DNA of 64,000 bases from assembly GCF_019511525.1 (NCBI RefSeq), contig NZ_JAEUAT010000002.1:521133-585132 (forward strand), written 5' to 3'. The notes below the pieces were generated by a model, which saw only the letters and a program-made list of their open reading frames with translations, ran no database searches and was not told where the DNA came from. Position 1 is the stretch's first letter. Every line of letters begins with the position of its first letter. The stretch is from Rhizobium cauense. Lineage in GTDB: Bacteria > Pseudomonadota > Alphaproteobacteria > Rhizobiales > Rhizobiaceae. Positions 25,703-35,402 of the stretch are shown piece after piece. The translations under genes and the position numbers were made by a program.

Positions 25703-28636
25703 ATGAGTATGGCAGACAAGCAGCGGGCGTATGACACGCGTAAGAATACGGACCTCTTTGCCGACGATGATCCTTTGGCGGAACTTGCCCGCATCGTCGG
25801 CTTCGAACCGAGAGTAGCAGCCAACACCGTTGACGATGCGCCCCGGCAGGAGCCAGCGTTCAATCTTGAGGATGAGTTGTTGCGCGAGTTTGAGCGCTAC
25901 GATGAACCTCAGGTCGCAGCTTTTGATCGTATGCCCGAGCCGGCATTCGAGCAAACGGTTGCGCTTCCGGGGGGTGACGTCGATGTCACTCCGATTGCTT
26001 CGGTTGAGCCCGAATTTCCCATCGAGCCCGAGGCTGTCGTCGAGCCGGTTAGCCAGTCGCCGGAAGCCGCCTCCAACCTGACATCTGCTGTCTGGGCGTC
26101 GAATGCCATCCGTCAGTCGGAGCCAGTCACAGGCGGCGCTCGCGATCTGATCGAAGAGCTTGAGATGTCGATCAGCGCGTCGCCGGCTCCGGTCACGCCG
26201 GACGCTCCGTCTGCCAAGGCGCCGCAGTGGTCAGCGGCCAGCATCCGGCTACCGATCGCAAACTTCCATCCCGCGCGTCGCGATGAACCGACACCGCCGA
26301 TTGTTGCTCCGGCGCCTGTTGCGGTCGAGCCGACCGTTGATGCGGCGGAGAGTGTTGCCGCGTTTGAAATGCCGGTCGCAGCAGGATTCCCTGCTGAGAT
26401 CGATCGGCACGAAGAGCCGGAAGCGGCCTCCACCCCGGCGGTTGTCGAGCCTCTTATCGATCATAGCGCCTTCGATCTGGCCGCGGCCACGAAAGATGGC
26501 GTCGTCCAGGCAGACGCAGCGCTGACGGAAGCGGCTCCGACCGAAATCGACGATATCGCTTTCGATATCGACGAACTCCTCGCGGACGTGTCGCAATACC
26601 CTGTTCCGGAACGTCAGGTCGCGCCAGGCGAGGACCTCGCCGAGACGCCGCGTTCACCTGAGCCTGTCGGCCTGGTCACTCCCGTGGTTGCTCCGATGCC
26701 GAAACCGGTTGCGCAGCCTGTGCCTGCCGCAGTTGCCAAGAGCGAGCCCGAAGGCGACGATCCTTTCGCCGGTCATGACTTCGAACTCGATCTCGAAGGT
26801 ATCGAGCTGGAGCTGGCCGATTTTGACTTTGCGGATCCGGTCAAGGCGCAGTCGCAGCCTGTCGAGCCGCCAAGATCTCAGGTTCAGATCGACAGCGTTG
26901 CACCGCAGTCAGCTTCCCCGATCGCTACCTTCCAGCCAGCCGCTCCGGTCGCTCCCGCCTCTGTGATCCGACAGGCCCCCGAACAGGTAGCTGTCACCAG
27001 ACAGCCGGCGACACCTGCCTTCTCGGCAGACGCCGGCGATGACCTCCCGTTTGACCCATCCATGATCTCTGATGCGGAATATCATCCGGAAGCGGTCGAA
27101 GAGATGCACGTGCCTGTGCTGCCGCCGGTCGAGCAGCCGGAGCCGGTCGTTGCGACCTCCGATTTCGATTTCGACGTTGATGCCGAGATCGCAAATCTCC
27201 TCACTCCGGCGAAGCCGGCTGAAGCACCGGCGAAGGCTGCCGTCGAGGAATGGCGTACTCGTGCGCCGATTTCCGTAGCGCCGAGCACGATGACAGCTGC
27301 TCCGGTAGCCAAGCAGGCGCCGTTGCAGAGTTTCGACGAGTTCGAGCGAGCTCTCGAGGAAGACTTCCGGCGCAGCGTCAATGAGCCGGTCCAGCGCCGC
27401 GAGAACGTCTCGCAGGTTCAGATTCAATCGGCCAGCGAAGCTGAGGACATGAGCCGTGCGCGCTCGATGAAGCGGATGCTGGCTGCCGCTGCGGCGATCG
27501 TGGTATTTGGTGGCGTCGCCTACGCCGGTTATACGTTCCTGGCGCGTGACGGAGGTCTCGGTATAGCCTCCGGTGAGCCGCGCGTGATTGTCGCGGACAA
27601 GGACCCTGTGAAGGTCGTGCCTGAGAATCCGGGCGGCAAGACTGTCCCCAACCAGGACAAGGCCGTCTACGACAGCGTCGGTGGTGCGGCCGCCGAAGCG
27701 CCGAAGCAGAAGGCCCTGGTATCAAGTGACGAGCAGCCGGTCGACGTTGTGCAGCGTACGCTGACGCCGGAGACGCTGCCTGAGGATAATGATGGCGATA
27801 TCGCAGCGCCGATGTCGACACCGGTCGGTGATACTCAGGATCCGCGCCTGTTGCCGAGCCAGGATACGGCTGCCGCTGATGACGCCGATGCGAACCAGGC
27901 GCCTTCGGTCGCTGCCCGAAAGGTTCGTACGATGATTGTTCGGCCGGATGGCACGCTCGTTGCCCGGGAAGAGCCGGCTCCGGAAGCGACTGCTCCAAGC
28001 CTGCCGAAGGCTACTTCGGTTCAAACGCAGAAGATCACGGCTGGCGCCAAGCCTGCGGGTGGATCTGCCGCAAGCTTCCCGGCGTCAGCACAGGTCGCTT
28101 CTGCAGACATACGGTCGACCCCGGTTGAAGAAACCAAGCCTACGGCGGCACAGGCTCCTTCGGAGAGCACGCTGGCCAAGGCCGCCGCAGCGACGCCCGC
28201 CAACGTTGACCCGCCGGTCCGGGCGGTGAAGAGCTCCCCTGTTAGTGACACCGCGCCCGCTCCTGCTCAGCGGCCGACCGTGCAGGCCGCCGAAGCTGCT
28301 ACCCCGCCCGTCGAGGCGCCGGCAGCCCAGAAGCCCAAGGACGTTGCTGCTGTTTCGCCGGCTGCGACACAGGCTCAACCGGTCGCCGCAGCTGGTGGCT
28401 ACGGCGTCCAGATCGCATCGCTTCCCTCCGAGGAAGAGGCGAAGAAGTCCTATGCAAGCCTTTCGAAGAAATTCGCAAGCGTGCTTGGCGGTCGCAGCTA
28501 TGAGATCCGCAAGGCCGAGATTGCAGGCAAGGGAACATTCTATCGCGTTCGTATCCCGGTGGGATCGAAGGATGAAGCTGCGGCCGTATGCGAAAAGTAC
28601 CGTGCCGCAGGCGGTAGTTGCCTTATCTCCAAGTAA
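25703..28636 (+). CDS. Large SPOR-domain membrane protein
   Basis: The 977-residue protein begins with the Rhizobiales signature TDLFADDDPLAELARIVGF and continues with about 550 residues of Pro/Ala/Glu-rich cytoplasmic sequence. One membrane helix follows (LAAAAAIVVFGGVAYAGY, near residue 600), then a Pro/Ala-rich periplasmic linker and a C-terminal SPOR domain (YGVQIASLPSEEEAKKSY to YRVRIPVGSKDEA). SPOR domains bind denuded peptidoglycan at division sites, so a role at the septum or growing pole is likely. It lies between argS and nagZ, in the usual order, and has a terminator. Confidence 0.9.
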   Translation: MSMADKQRAYDTRKNTDLFADDDPLAELARIVGFEPRVAANTVDDAPRQEPAFNLEDELLREFERYDEPQVAAFDRMPEPAFEQTVALPGGDVDVTPIASVEPEFPIEPEAVVEPVSQSPEAASNLTSAVWASNAIRQSEPVTGGARDLIEELEMSISASPAPVTPDAPSAKAPQWSAASIRLPIANFHPARRDEPTPPIVAPAPVAVEPTVDAAESVAAFEMPVAAGFPAEIDRHEEPEAASTPAVVEPLIDHSAFDLAAATKDGVVQADAALTEAAPTEIDDIAFDIDELLADVSQYPVPERQVAPGEDLAETPRSPEPVGLVTPVVAPMPKPVAQPVPAAVAKSEPEGDDPFAGHDFELDLEGIELELADFDFADPVKAQSQPVEPPRSQVQIDSVAPQSASPIATFQPAAPVAPASVIRQAPEQVAVTRQPATPAFSADAGDDLPFDPSMISDAEYHPEAVEEMHVPVLPPVEQPEPVVATSDFDFDVDAEIANLLTPAKPAEAPAKAAVEEWRTRAPISVAPSTMTAAPVAKQAPLQSFDEFERALEEDFRRSVNEPVQRRENVSQVQIQSASEAEDMSRARSMKRMLAAAAAIVVFGGVAYAGYTFLARDGGLGIASGEPRVIVADKDPVKVVPENPGGKTVPNQDKAVYDSVGGAAAEAPKQKALVSSDEQPVDVVQRTLTPETLPEDNDGDIAAPMSTPVGDTQDPRLLPSQDTAAADDADANQAPSVAARKVRTMIVRPDGTLVAREEPAPEATAPSLPKATSVQTQKITAGAKPAGGSAASFPASAQVASADIRSTPVEETKPTAAQAPSESTLAKAAAATPANVDPPVRAVKSSPVSDTAPAPAQRPTVQAAEAATPPVEAPAAQKPKDVAAVSPAATQAQPVAAAGGYGVQIASLPSEEEAKKSYASLSKKFASVLGGRSYEIRKAEIAGKGTFYRVRIPVGSKDEAAAVCEKYRAAGGSCLISK

Positions 28637-28654
28637 CTTCTGGTCGCGTTATCG

Positions 28655-28687
28655 AAGCGGCGGGCCTGACGGTCCGCCGCTTTTTTT
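28655..28687 (+). terminator. Rho-independent terminator after the SPOR gene
   Basis: AAGCGGCGG pairs with CCGCCGCTT, with an inner GCC/GGT extension, followed by TTTTTT. Confidence 0.85.
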
Positions 28688-28742
28688 GTGAATGCTGGTT
28701 GACGCCGCTCGTATTTCCGCGCGGCACCTCTATGATTCGGGT

Positions 28743-29756
28743 ATGACCGAATCGAAAGCAATGATCCTTGGCTGTAGCGGCCTTTCCCTCACTCCCGAAG
28801 AAAAGGCGTTTTACAACGCCGAGCGCCCCTGGGGTTTCATTCTTTTCGGGCGCAACATTTCCGAGCCGAAGCAGATCAGCGAACTCGTTGCGGAAATGCG
28901 CGACGCTGTCGGGTGGCACGCACCCGTTCTCATCGACCAGGAAGGCGGGCGCGTCCAGCGCATTCGACCGCCAATCTTTCAGCATTATCCCTCGGGACAA
29001 CAGCTCGGCGACATCTACAGGCAGAACCGGGAGAAGGGACTCCGAGCGGCCTGGCTGATGTCGCGTCTGCACGCATTCGATCTTTCCAAGCTTGAGATCA
29101 ACGTGGATTGCCTTCCGGTACTGGATGTGCCGGTTGAGGGTAGCAGCAACGTGATCGGCAACCGTGCCTATGGCGGCGATCCGGTGACGGTGACGGACAT
29201 GGGACGAGCTGCTTCTGCGGGCCTGAAGGCTGGTGGCCTTCTGCCCGTAATGAAGCATATGCCGGGCCACGGGCGCGGGTTCGCGGACTCCCACCACGAG
29301 TTGCCGGTTGTCACGGTTTCACGCGCGGAACTCGAGGCGCACGATTTTCCGCCGTTTATCGCCCTGAAGGACGAGTTGATGGCCATGACGTGTCATGTCG
29401 TGTTTGCGGCCATTGATGCCGAACGTCCTGCTACCACCTCGCGCAAAGTGATCGACGGCATTATCCGCCAGCATATCGGCTTCAACGGGCTGTTGCTTTC
29501 CGACGATACATCGATGAATGCTCTTGCCGGCACGATCGGCGAGCGCGCGGCCAACATCATTGCCGGTGGATGTGATATTGTGTTGCATTGCAATGGCCAC
29601 ATGGACGAGATGCAGCAGGTCGTTGCAAACGTGCCGCTCTTGCAGGGCCAGTCGCTGCAGCGTACGCAAGCGGTATTGAGAGGCTTCCCAACGGCCGATG
29701 CGGCCGATGAAAGCGCAATCCGCGCGGAATTCGACGAGATGTTTGCGACTGTCTGA
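28743..29756 (+). CDS. nagZ: Beta-N-acetylhexosaminidase NagZ
   Basis: The 337-residue GH3 enzyme removes N-acetylglucosamine from muropeptides during wall recycling in the cytoplasm. The family signature KHMPGHGRGFADSHHE, with the Asp/His acid-base pair, is near residue 172 and the nucleophile Asp is in LLSDDTSMNAL near residue 254. LIDQEGGRVQR is also typical. The ATG at 28743 is chosen over an upstream in-frame start at 28692 that lies almost on the preceding terminator. It heads the nagZ-scpA-scpB run, with scpA 21 bases later. Confidence 0.95.
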   Translation: MTESKAMILGCSGLSLTPEEKAFYNAERPWGFILFGRNISEPKQISELVAEMRDAVGWHAPVLIDQEGGRVQRIRPPIFQHYPSGQQLGDIYRQNREKGLRAAWLMSRLHAFDLSKLEINVDCLPVLDVPVEGSSNVIGNRAYGGDPVTVTDMGRAASAGLKAGGLLPVMKHMPGHGRGFADSHHELPVVTVSRAELEAHDFPPFIALKDELMAMTCHVVFAAIDAERPATTSRKVIDGIIRQHIGFNGLLLSDDTSMNALAGTIGERAANIIAGGCDIVLHCNGHMDEMQQVVANVPLLQGQSLQRTQAVLRGFPTADAADESAIRAEFDEMFATV

Positions 29757-29777
29757 TCGCGAAAGGAGCAGGGCAGG

Positions 29778-30638
29778 GTGAGTACGGTCAGAGGCACGGA
29801 ATGGCCGCAATCGGCGGCAACGCCGATGGATAGGTTGTGGCAGGACAACGGTGCCGAGCGTGCGAGCACCGATCCTGCGCTGCTGATCGACGTCGCTGGT
29901 TTCGAAGGTCCGCTCGACCTTCTGCTCTATCTTGCCCGCAACCAGAAGGTCGATCTGTCCCGTATCTCGGTACTCGCTCTGGCAGAGCAATATCTGCAGT
30001 TCATCGAGAGTGCGCGGCGGATCCGGATTGAGCTTGCGGCGGACTATCTGGTGATGGCGGCGTGGCTCGCTTATCTGAAGTCGCGCCTTCTCATCCCGCA
30101 GCAGGCCAAGGACGATGGTCCTTCGGGCGAGGAGATGGCGGCAACGCTCGCCTTTCGCCTGAAGCGCCTCGAGGCGATGCGTGAGGCCGCGAGCGGTCTT
30201 ATCAACCGGAACCGCTTGGGTCGCGATGTCTTTGCTCGAGGTGCACCCGAACACATCCCCGACAGGCATCGCTCGGCCTACGACGCGAGCCTCTACGATC
30301 TGCTGACGGCTTATGCGTCGCTTCGGCAACGTCAGGCGGTGACGCAGGTGACAATTGCTCGTCGCAATGTCTGGTCCCTGACGGACGCCCGCGAGCTTCT
30401 GACGCGCATCATCGGCGAGATCGGCGACTGGACTGCACTTGAATCTTATCTCCTGCGCTACATGGCCTCGCCCCAAGACAGGGTGACGGCGATCGCCAGT
30501 GCGTTCGCGGCTTCCCTCGAGCTCGTCCGCGAGGGCAAGCTCGAAATCCGGCAGGACGGAGCTTTCGAACCGCTCTATATGCGGCGTGGTCCGAAGCATG
30601 CGACGTTGCAGGTGGTCGAAAGGGAGCGGCCGGCGTGA
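29778..30638 (+). CDS. scpA: Segregation and condensation protein ScpA
   Basis: The 286-residue kleisin bridges SMC heads and binds ScpB in the chromosome condensation complex. The family block FEGPLDLLLYLARNQKVDL is followed by LAEQYLQFIES, DYLVMAAWLAYLKSRLLIP, and a C-terminal winged-helix region. The GTG at 29778 follows AAGGAG nine bases upstream. The last four bases (GTGA) overlap the scpB start. Confidence 0.95.
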   Translation: MSTVRGTEWPQSAATPMDRLWQDNGAERASTDPALLIDVAGFEGPLDLLLYLARNQKVDLSRISVLALAEQYLQFIESARRIRIELAADYLVMAAWLAYLKSRLLIPQQAKDDGPSGEEMAATLAFRLKRLEAMREAASGLINRNRLGRDVFARGAPEHIPDRHRSAYDASLYDLLTAYASLRQRQAVTQVTIARRNVWSLTDARELLTRIIGEIGDWTALESYLLRYMASPQDRVTAIASAFAASLELVREGKLEIRQDGAFEPLYMRRGPKHATLQVVERERPA

Positions 30639-31351
30639 CCGATCTTGAAGACGAGCACATCGATAGCGTGATGGTGGAAGATTCAGACGACGATATCCGT
30701 GCGGAAGCCGAGGCGGAGCGCATCGCCGAAGCGCTGGTATTCGCGTCCTCTCAGCCGGTATCGGAAGGGTTTATTGCAGACCGCTTGCCTCGCGCGCACA
30801 ATGTCCGCGAAATCATGCTGCGCCTGAAGGAGCAGTATGCACACCGTGGCGTCAATCTCGTGCAGGTGGATGACGCATGGGCCTTCCGCACGGCGGCCGA
30901 TCTTTCCTTCGTCATTCGCCGTGATGAGAACGAGACGAAAAAGCTCTCGCGAGCGGCGCTGGAAGTGTTGGCGATCATTGCGTATCACCAGCCGGTGACG
31001 CGCGCCGAGATTGAGGACATCAGAGGCGTACAAACATCGCGCGGAACGCTTGATGTTCTGATGGAGGCAGGGTGGGTCCGTTTTCGGGGCCGCCGGCGAA
31101 CGCCGGGCCGACCGGTCACTCTCGGCACCACCCGTGATTTTCTGGACCATTTTGGCCTGGAAGAATTGCGCGATCTGCCGGGGCTTGAGGAGTTGAAGGG
31201 CGCGGGACTGCTGTCCGGTCGCATACCGGCCAATTTCAATATACCATCGCCTCTCATGAACGACGAGTTGACCGAGGACGAAGATCCCATAACGCAGCTC
31301 GATCTCGAGGAACTCGGCCTGCTAGCGCCGGGCGGCGCGTCCGAAGACTAG
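30635..31351 (+). CDS. scpB: Segregation and condensation protein ScpB
   Basis: The 238-residue protein consists of two winged-helix domains (about residues 20-105 and 106-170, with ALEVLAIIAYHQPVTRAEIE and RGTLDVLMEAGWVRFRGRR) and an acidic C-terminal tail (EDEDPITQLDLEEL read in part). ScpB dimers bind ScpA and modulate SMC ATPase. It starts at a GTG inside the scpA stop, so the two are translationally coupled. Confidence 0.95.
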   Translation: MTDLEDEHIDSVMVEDSDDDIRAEAEAERIAEALVFASSQPVSEGFIADRLPRAHNVREIMLRLKEQYAHRGVNLVQVDDAWAFRTAADLSFVIRRDENETKKLSRAALEVLAIIAYHQPVTRAEIEDIRGVQTSRGTLDVLMEAGWVRFRGRRRTPGRPVTLGTTRDFLDHFGLEELRDLPGLEELKGAGLLSGRIPANFNIPSPLMNDELTEDEDPITQLDLEELGLLAPGGASED

Positions 31352-31423
31352 TCGGATTTGCGATGGTTCCGCCACGCATGGCGAAAACAATGTCGATCAC
31401 GGTTTTTCGAATGTGTAATCTCT

Positions 31424-31448
31424 TGTCACAGAGGCCGATACCGTGACA
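31424..31448. promoter_or_regulatory. Inverted repeat upstream of tatA
   Basis: TGTCAC and GTGACA form a perfect six-base inverted repeat with 13 bases between. It resembles a dimeric regulator site; no known consensus is claimed. Confidence 0.3.
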
Positions 31449-31489
31449 TTAAGCGACAATCCAAGGGGAACTTTGATGTTGGAATTGGT

Positions 31490-31504
31490 GTAAGAAGCTC
31501 TTAC
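31490..31504. promoter_or_regulatory. Palindrome upstream of tatA
   Basis: GTAAGA-AGC-TCTTAC is a perfect inverted repeat 32 bases before the tatA start, so it lies in the untranslated leader or promoter and could be an operator or a small hairpin. Confidence 0.35.
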
Positions 31505-31536
31505 ATCTGGAAACATCGTAACAGGGAGTTAGCGTA

Positions 31537-31734
31537 ATGGGTTCTTTTAGCATGTGGCACTGGCTGATCGTTCTGGTCATCGTGCTGTTGTTGTTTGGTC
31601 GCGGCAAGATTCCGGAACTGATGGGTGATGTTGCCAAGGGCATCAAGAGCTTCAAGAAGGGCATGAACGACGAAGACGCGCCCGAGTCCACGACTGCCAA
31701 GACCGTCGATCACAAGGCCGACGAAACGAAGTAA
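31537..31734 (+). CDS. tatA: Twin-arginine translocase subunit TatA
   Basis: The 65-residue protein has one membrane helix ([14 protein letters not shown]), the conserved [12 protein letters not shown] hinge, an amphipathic helix ([12 protein letters not shown]) and a short charged tail. TatA oligomers form the pore for folded proteins carrying a twin-arginine signal. GGGAG precedes the ATG. It heads the tatABC cluster, with tatB 49 bases later. Confidence 0.96.
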   Translation: MGSFSMWHWLIVLVIVLLLFGRGKIPELMGDVAKGIKSFKKGMNDEDAPESTTAKTVDHKADETK

Positions 31735-31783
31735 TCACCTCCGGGCAAACGTAGCCCCCACGTTTCCCGCTCAGGAGCCTTGA

Positions 31784-32422
31784 ATGTTCGATATTGGCTG
31801 GACCGAGCTGCTTGTCATCGCGGTCGTACTGATTGTGGTGGTTGGTCCCAAGGACTTGCCGCCGATGCTGCGTGCGTTCGGCAAGATGACTCAGCGCGCG
31901 CGCAAGGTCGCGGGCGATTTTCGCGCTCAGTTTGACGAGGCGCTGCGTGAAGCCGATCTGGACGAGGTGCGTCAGACGTTGACCGATGCCCAGAAGCTGA
32001 ACCCCGTCAACAGTCTGCGCGACGCCATGAACCCGCTTCGGCAGATGGGCAACGAAATCAAGGCAGATCTGCAGAAAGCGACGACGGTCGAGAACAAGAC
32101 CGAAGTTCCGCCGACCGCGATGGCTACTCCGGAGCCGTCAATGAGCCTGCCTGAAACGCCTCCAGTCATGTCGCCTCCCACGCCTCAAGCTGCGGTGGCG
32201 GCTGAAATGCCGGGAGTTGCCGTTGCGGAAAAGCCAAAGGCTGCGCGCAAGCCTCGCGCCAAGGCGGCGGACAAGGCTGATGCCGCAGCGGCCATCGCCG
32301 TTGTTCCGGTCGGGAAGCCGAGGCGGGCGCCTGCAAAGGCCGCAGCAACCAAGAAGGCTCCGGCCGTCGCCACAGCCGTTCCGAAGAAGACGGCAACGAA
32401 GAAAAAGAAGGACGATGCATGA
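31784..32422 (+). CDS. tatB: Twin-arginine translocase subunit TatB
   Basis: The 212-residue protein starts MFDIGWTELLVIAVVLIVVV, the membrane helix with the TatB-type Glu8, followed by GPKDLPPMLRAFGK and a long amphipathic helix. The second half is Pro/Ala/Lys-rich and ends in a poly-lysine stretch, typical of rhizobial TatB. It recruits substrates together with TatC. Its stop overlaps the tatC start in ATGA. Confidence 0.95.
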   Translation: MFDIGWTELLVIAVVLIVVVGPKDLPPMLRAFGKMTQRARKVAGDFRAQFDEALREADLDEVRQTLTDAQKLNPVNSLRDAMNPLRQMGNEIKADLQKATTVENKTEVPPTAMATPEPSMSLPETPPVMSPPTPQAAVAAEMPGVAVAEKPKAARKPRAKAADKADAAAAIAVVPVGKPRRAPAKAAATKKAPAVATAVPKKTATKKKKDDA

Positions 32423-33246
32423 GCGGTGAGATCGAAGACAAGCCGCAGCCGTTGATCGAACATCTGATGGAGCTGCGCACCCGGCTGATCTGGTCGATCG
32501 GCGCGTTTTTCGTCGCCTTCATCGTCTGCTTTGCGCTCGCCAAGCATCTCTTCAACGTGCTTGTCTATCCATACAAGTGGGCGGTCACATGGGCAAACCT
32601 CGACGTGTCGAAGGCTCAGCTCATCTACACGGCGCCGCAGGAATTCTTCTTCACGCAGGTCAAGGTCGCGATGTTCGGCGGCCTGGTGATTGCCTTCCCG
32701 ATCATTGCGGCGCAGGTCTACAAGTTTGTCGCGCCCGGGCTCTACAAGAACGAGCGCGCGGCTTTCCTGCCGTTTCTGATCGCATCTCCGATCCTGTTCT
32801 TGCTCGGAGCTTCGCTCGTCTATTTCTTCTTCACGCCGATGGTCATGTGGTTCTTCCTGACCATGCAGCAGGCGCCGGGAGAAGGCGATGTCGCGATCTC
32901 GCTTCTTCCGAAGGTCTCCGAATATCTCAGCCTCATCATGACGCTGGTCTTCTCGTTCGGCTTGGTCTTCCAGCTTCCTGTCATCACAACGCTGCTGGCC
33001 CGCGTTGGGCTGCTGACCTCGGATTGGCTCAAGGAAAAGCGCAAGTTCGCGATCGTGCTTGCGTTCGTCGTTGCCGCAGTGCTGACGCCGCCCGATCCAA
33101 TGTCCCAGATCGGTCTTGCACTGCCGACCATCCTTCTCTACGAGATCTCCATCTACGCAGCGCGACTCGTGGAGCGTCAGCGTGCCCGTGAGGCGGTCGA
33201 AGAGGCTGAAGAAACCACGGACGTTGCCAAGACGGACAACGTCTAA
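32419..33246 (+). CDS. tatC: Twin-arginine translocase subunit TatC
   Basis: The 275-residue six-helix membrane protein recognises twin-arginine signals. The N-terminal EHLMELRTRLIWSIGAF signature, the conserved glutamate in FFTQVKVAMFGG and the periplasmic AGLYKNER-like block (APGLYKNERAAF) are visible. It is coupled to tatB by a four-base overlap and is followed by a weak hairpin and then serS. Confidence 0.97.
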   Translation: MSGEIEDKPQPLIEHLMELRTRLIWSIGAFFVAFIVCFALAKHLFNVLVYPYKWAVTWANLDVSKAQLIYTAPQEFFFTQVKVAMFGGLVIAFPIIAAQVYKFVAPGLYKNERAAFLPFLIASPILFLLGASLVYFFFTPMVMWFFLTMQQAPGEGDVAISLLPKVSEYLSLIMTLVFSFGLVFQLPVITTLLARVGLLTSDWLKEKRKFAIVLAFVVAAVLTPPDPMSQIGLALPTILLYEISIYAARLVERQRAREAVEEAEETTDVAKTDNV

Positions 33247-33277
33247 GCGACTTCTCTCAACGAACGCTTTCCGAATA

Positions 33278-33309
33278 TCCGGTCGAGGCCTAGCCGGGCT
33301 TTGACCGGA
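33278..33309 (+). terminator. Possible terminator after tatC
   Basis: TCCGGTC and GACCGGA pair around an 18-base loop that can itself pair partly (GGCC with GGGC-type pairs), with CTTTTT a few bases later. The fit is imperfect. Confidence 0.4.
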
Positions 33310-33340
33310 CTATCCCTTTTTACAACGACCTGGAACGACG

Positions 33341-34624
33341 ATGCTCGATATCAAATGGATCCGTGAGAATCCCGAAGCGCTCGACGCGGCACTTGCCAAG
33401 CGCGGTGCCGAGCCTTTGTCCGAGAACCTGATTGCGATCGATGAAAAGCGCCGGTCTGCCATCCAGAAGGTCCAGGACATGTTGTCCCGCCGCAATAGCG
33501 CCTCCAAGGAGATCGGCGCGGCGATGGCGCAGAAGAACAGCGAGCTTGCCGAAAAGCTCAAGGCGGAGGTGGCCGACCTGAAGGTGTTGCTTCCGAGCGC
33601 TGAAGAGGACGAGCGGCAGGCGACGGAGGAACTGAACGACGCGTTGTCGCGCATTCCGAACGTCCCGCACGACGACGTGCCGGTCGGCAAGGACGAGCAT
33701 GACAATACCGTGGCCCGCATCGTCGGTGAAAAGCCCCGTTGGAACCACACGCCGAAAGAGCACTTCGAAATCGGCGAGGCACTCGGCTACATGGACTTCG
33801 AGCGCGCTGCAAAGCTCTCAGGCTCGCGCTTTACCGTACTGACCGGTCCGTTGGCTCGGCTTGAGCGCGCGCTTGGCCAGTTCATGATCGACCTGCATAC
33901 GAACGAGCACGGCTACACCGAGGTCAGCTCGCCTCTGATGGTTCGTGACGACGCCATGTTTGGTACTGGCCAGTTGCCGAAGTTTGCGGAGGATCTCTTC
34001 AAGACGACGGATGGACGCTGGTTGATCCCGACCGCCGAGGTGACGCTCACCAACCTTGTCTCTGGCGAGATTCTCGAGCAGGAGAAGCTTCCTCTCCGCT
34101 TCACGGCCCTGACGCCGTCGTTCCGCTCGGAAGCGGGCTCTGCGGGCCGCGATACGCGGGGCATGCTTCGCCAGCACCAGTTCTGGAAGTGCGAGCTGGT
34201 CTCGATCACGGATGCCGAGAGCTCGCTTGCCGAGCACGAGCGCATGACGGCTTGCGCGGAAGAGGTGCTGAAGCGCCTCGGCCTGCACTTCCGCACGATG
34301 ACGCTTTGCACCGGCGACATGGGCTTCGGCGCGCGCAAGACCTACGATCTCGAGGTTTGGCTGCCGGGCCAGAACACCTACCGCGAGATCTCGTCCTGCT
34401 CGGTCTGCGGCGATTTCCAGGCGCGGCGCATGAACGCCCGCTATCGCGGCAAGGAGGACAAGGCAACCAAATTCGTTCACACGCTGAACGGCTCGGGTAC
34501 CGCCGTCGGTCGCTGCCTGATCGCGGTCCTCGAGAACTATCTGAACGAGGACGGCTCGGTGACTGTTCCTGACGCTCTGCTGCCATATATGGGCGGCTTG
34601 ACGAAGATCGAACGGGCGGCTTGA
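33341..34624 (+). CDS. serS: Serine--tRNA ligase
   Basis: The 427-residue class II synthetase has an N-terminal long coiled-coil arm (about residues 25-100) that holds the tRNA-Ser variable arm. Motif 2 is [20 protein letters not shown] and motif 3 is [15 protein letters not shown]. It charges tRNA-Ser and also provides Ser-tRNA for selenocysteine where that pathway exists. surE follows after five bases, so they share a transcript. Confidence 0.98.
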   Translation: MLDIKWIRENPEALDAALAKRGAEPLSENLIAIDEKRRSAIQKVQDMLSRRNSASKEIGAAMAQKNSELAEKLKAEVADLKVLLPSAEEDERQATEELNDALSRIPNVPHDDVPVGKDEHDNTVARIVGEKPRWNHTPKEHFEIGEALGYMDFERAAKLSGSRFTVLTGPLARLERALGQFMIDLHTNEHGYTEVSSPLMVRDDAMFGTGQLPKFAEDLFKTTDGRWLIPTAEVTLTNLVSGEILEQEKLPLRFTALTPSFRSEAGSAGRDTRGMLRQHQFWKCELVSITDAESSLAEHERMTACAEEVLKRLGLHFRTMTLCTGDMGFGARKTYDLEVWLPGQNTYREISSCSVCGDFQARRMNARYRGKEDKATKFVHTLNGSGTAVGRCLIAVLENYLNEDGSVTVPDALLPYMGGLTKIERAA

Positions 34625-34628
34625 GCCA

Positions 34629-35396
34629 ATGCGCATTCTGCTCACCAACGACGACGGCATTCATGCAGAAGGCCTGGCTGCGCTGGAGCGGATTGCGCGC
34701 ACGCTCTCCGACGATGTCTGGATTGTCGCGCCGGAGACGGATCAGAGCGGCTTGGCGCATTCGCTGAGCCTTTCCGAGCCGCTGCGGCTGCGGAAGGTGT
34801 CCGAAAAGCATTTCGCGCTGCGCGGGACTCCAACCGACTGCGTCATCATGGGCATCAAGCAGGTGATGGACGTCAAGCCGGATCTGGTGCTTTCGGGCGT
34901 CAACTCAGGCTCCAACGTGGCCGACGATGTCACCTATTCCGGCACGATCGCGGGCGCCATCGAAGGGACGATGCAAGGCGTTCGCTCGTTCGCTCTGAGC
35001 CAGGCCTATTTGCATCAGGACGGCGCAAGGACAGTGCCTTGGGAGGTCTGCGAGGCCCATGCACCCGCGCTTCTCGACAAGTTGATACCGCTCGAACTGC
35101 CTGAGGGCACGTTCCTGAATCTCAACTTTCCGAATTGCCGGCCGGAAGAGGTCGAGGGGGTGGAAGTCACGGCGCAAGGCAAGCTTGCCTTCAACCTGCA
35201 GGTCGATGCCAGGTCCGACGGACGCGGCTTTCCCTACTATTGGCTGAGGTTCGGCGAGCGTGCCGGCGCCTTCCTCGAGGGGACAGATATCCACGCTCTC
35301 AAGCATCGCAAGATTTCGGTAACGCCTTTGAAACTGGATCTGACTGATTATTCCGTACGGGACCGCGTGGCGCGGGCGCTTTCAGGTACGGAGTAG
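34629..35396 (+). CDS. surE: 5'-nucleotidase SurE
   Basis: The 255-residue enzyme dephosphorylates nucleoside 5'-monophosphates and is linked to stationary-phase survival. Metal ligands are in [15 protein letters not shown] (Asp-Asp) and the Asn of [25 protein letters not shown] is the usual third block. It lies between serS and pcm, an arrangement kept in many proteobacteria. Confidence 0.96.
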   Translation: MRILLTNDDGIHAEGLAALERIARTLSDDVWIVAPETDQSGLAHSLSLSEPLRLRKVSEKHFALRGTPTDCVIMGIKQVMDVKPDLVLSGVNSGSNVADDVTYSGTIAGAIEGTMQGVRSFALSQAYLHQDGARTVPWEVCEAHAPALLDKLIPLELPEGTFLNLNFPNCRPEEVEGVEVTAQGKLAFNLQVDARSDGRGFPYYWLRFGERAGAFLEGTDIHALKHRKISVTPLKLDLTDYSVRDRVARALSGTE

Positions 35397-35402
35397 AGTG
35401 TT

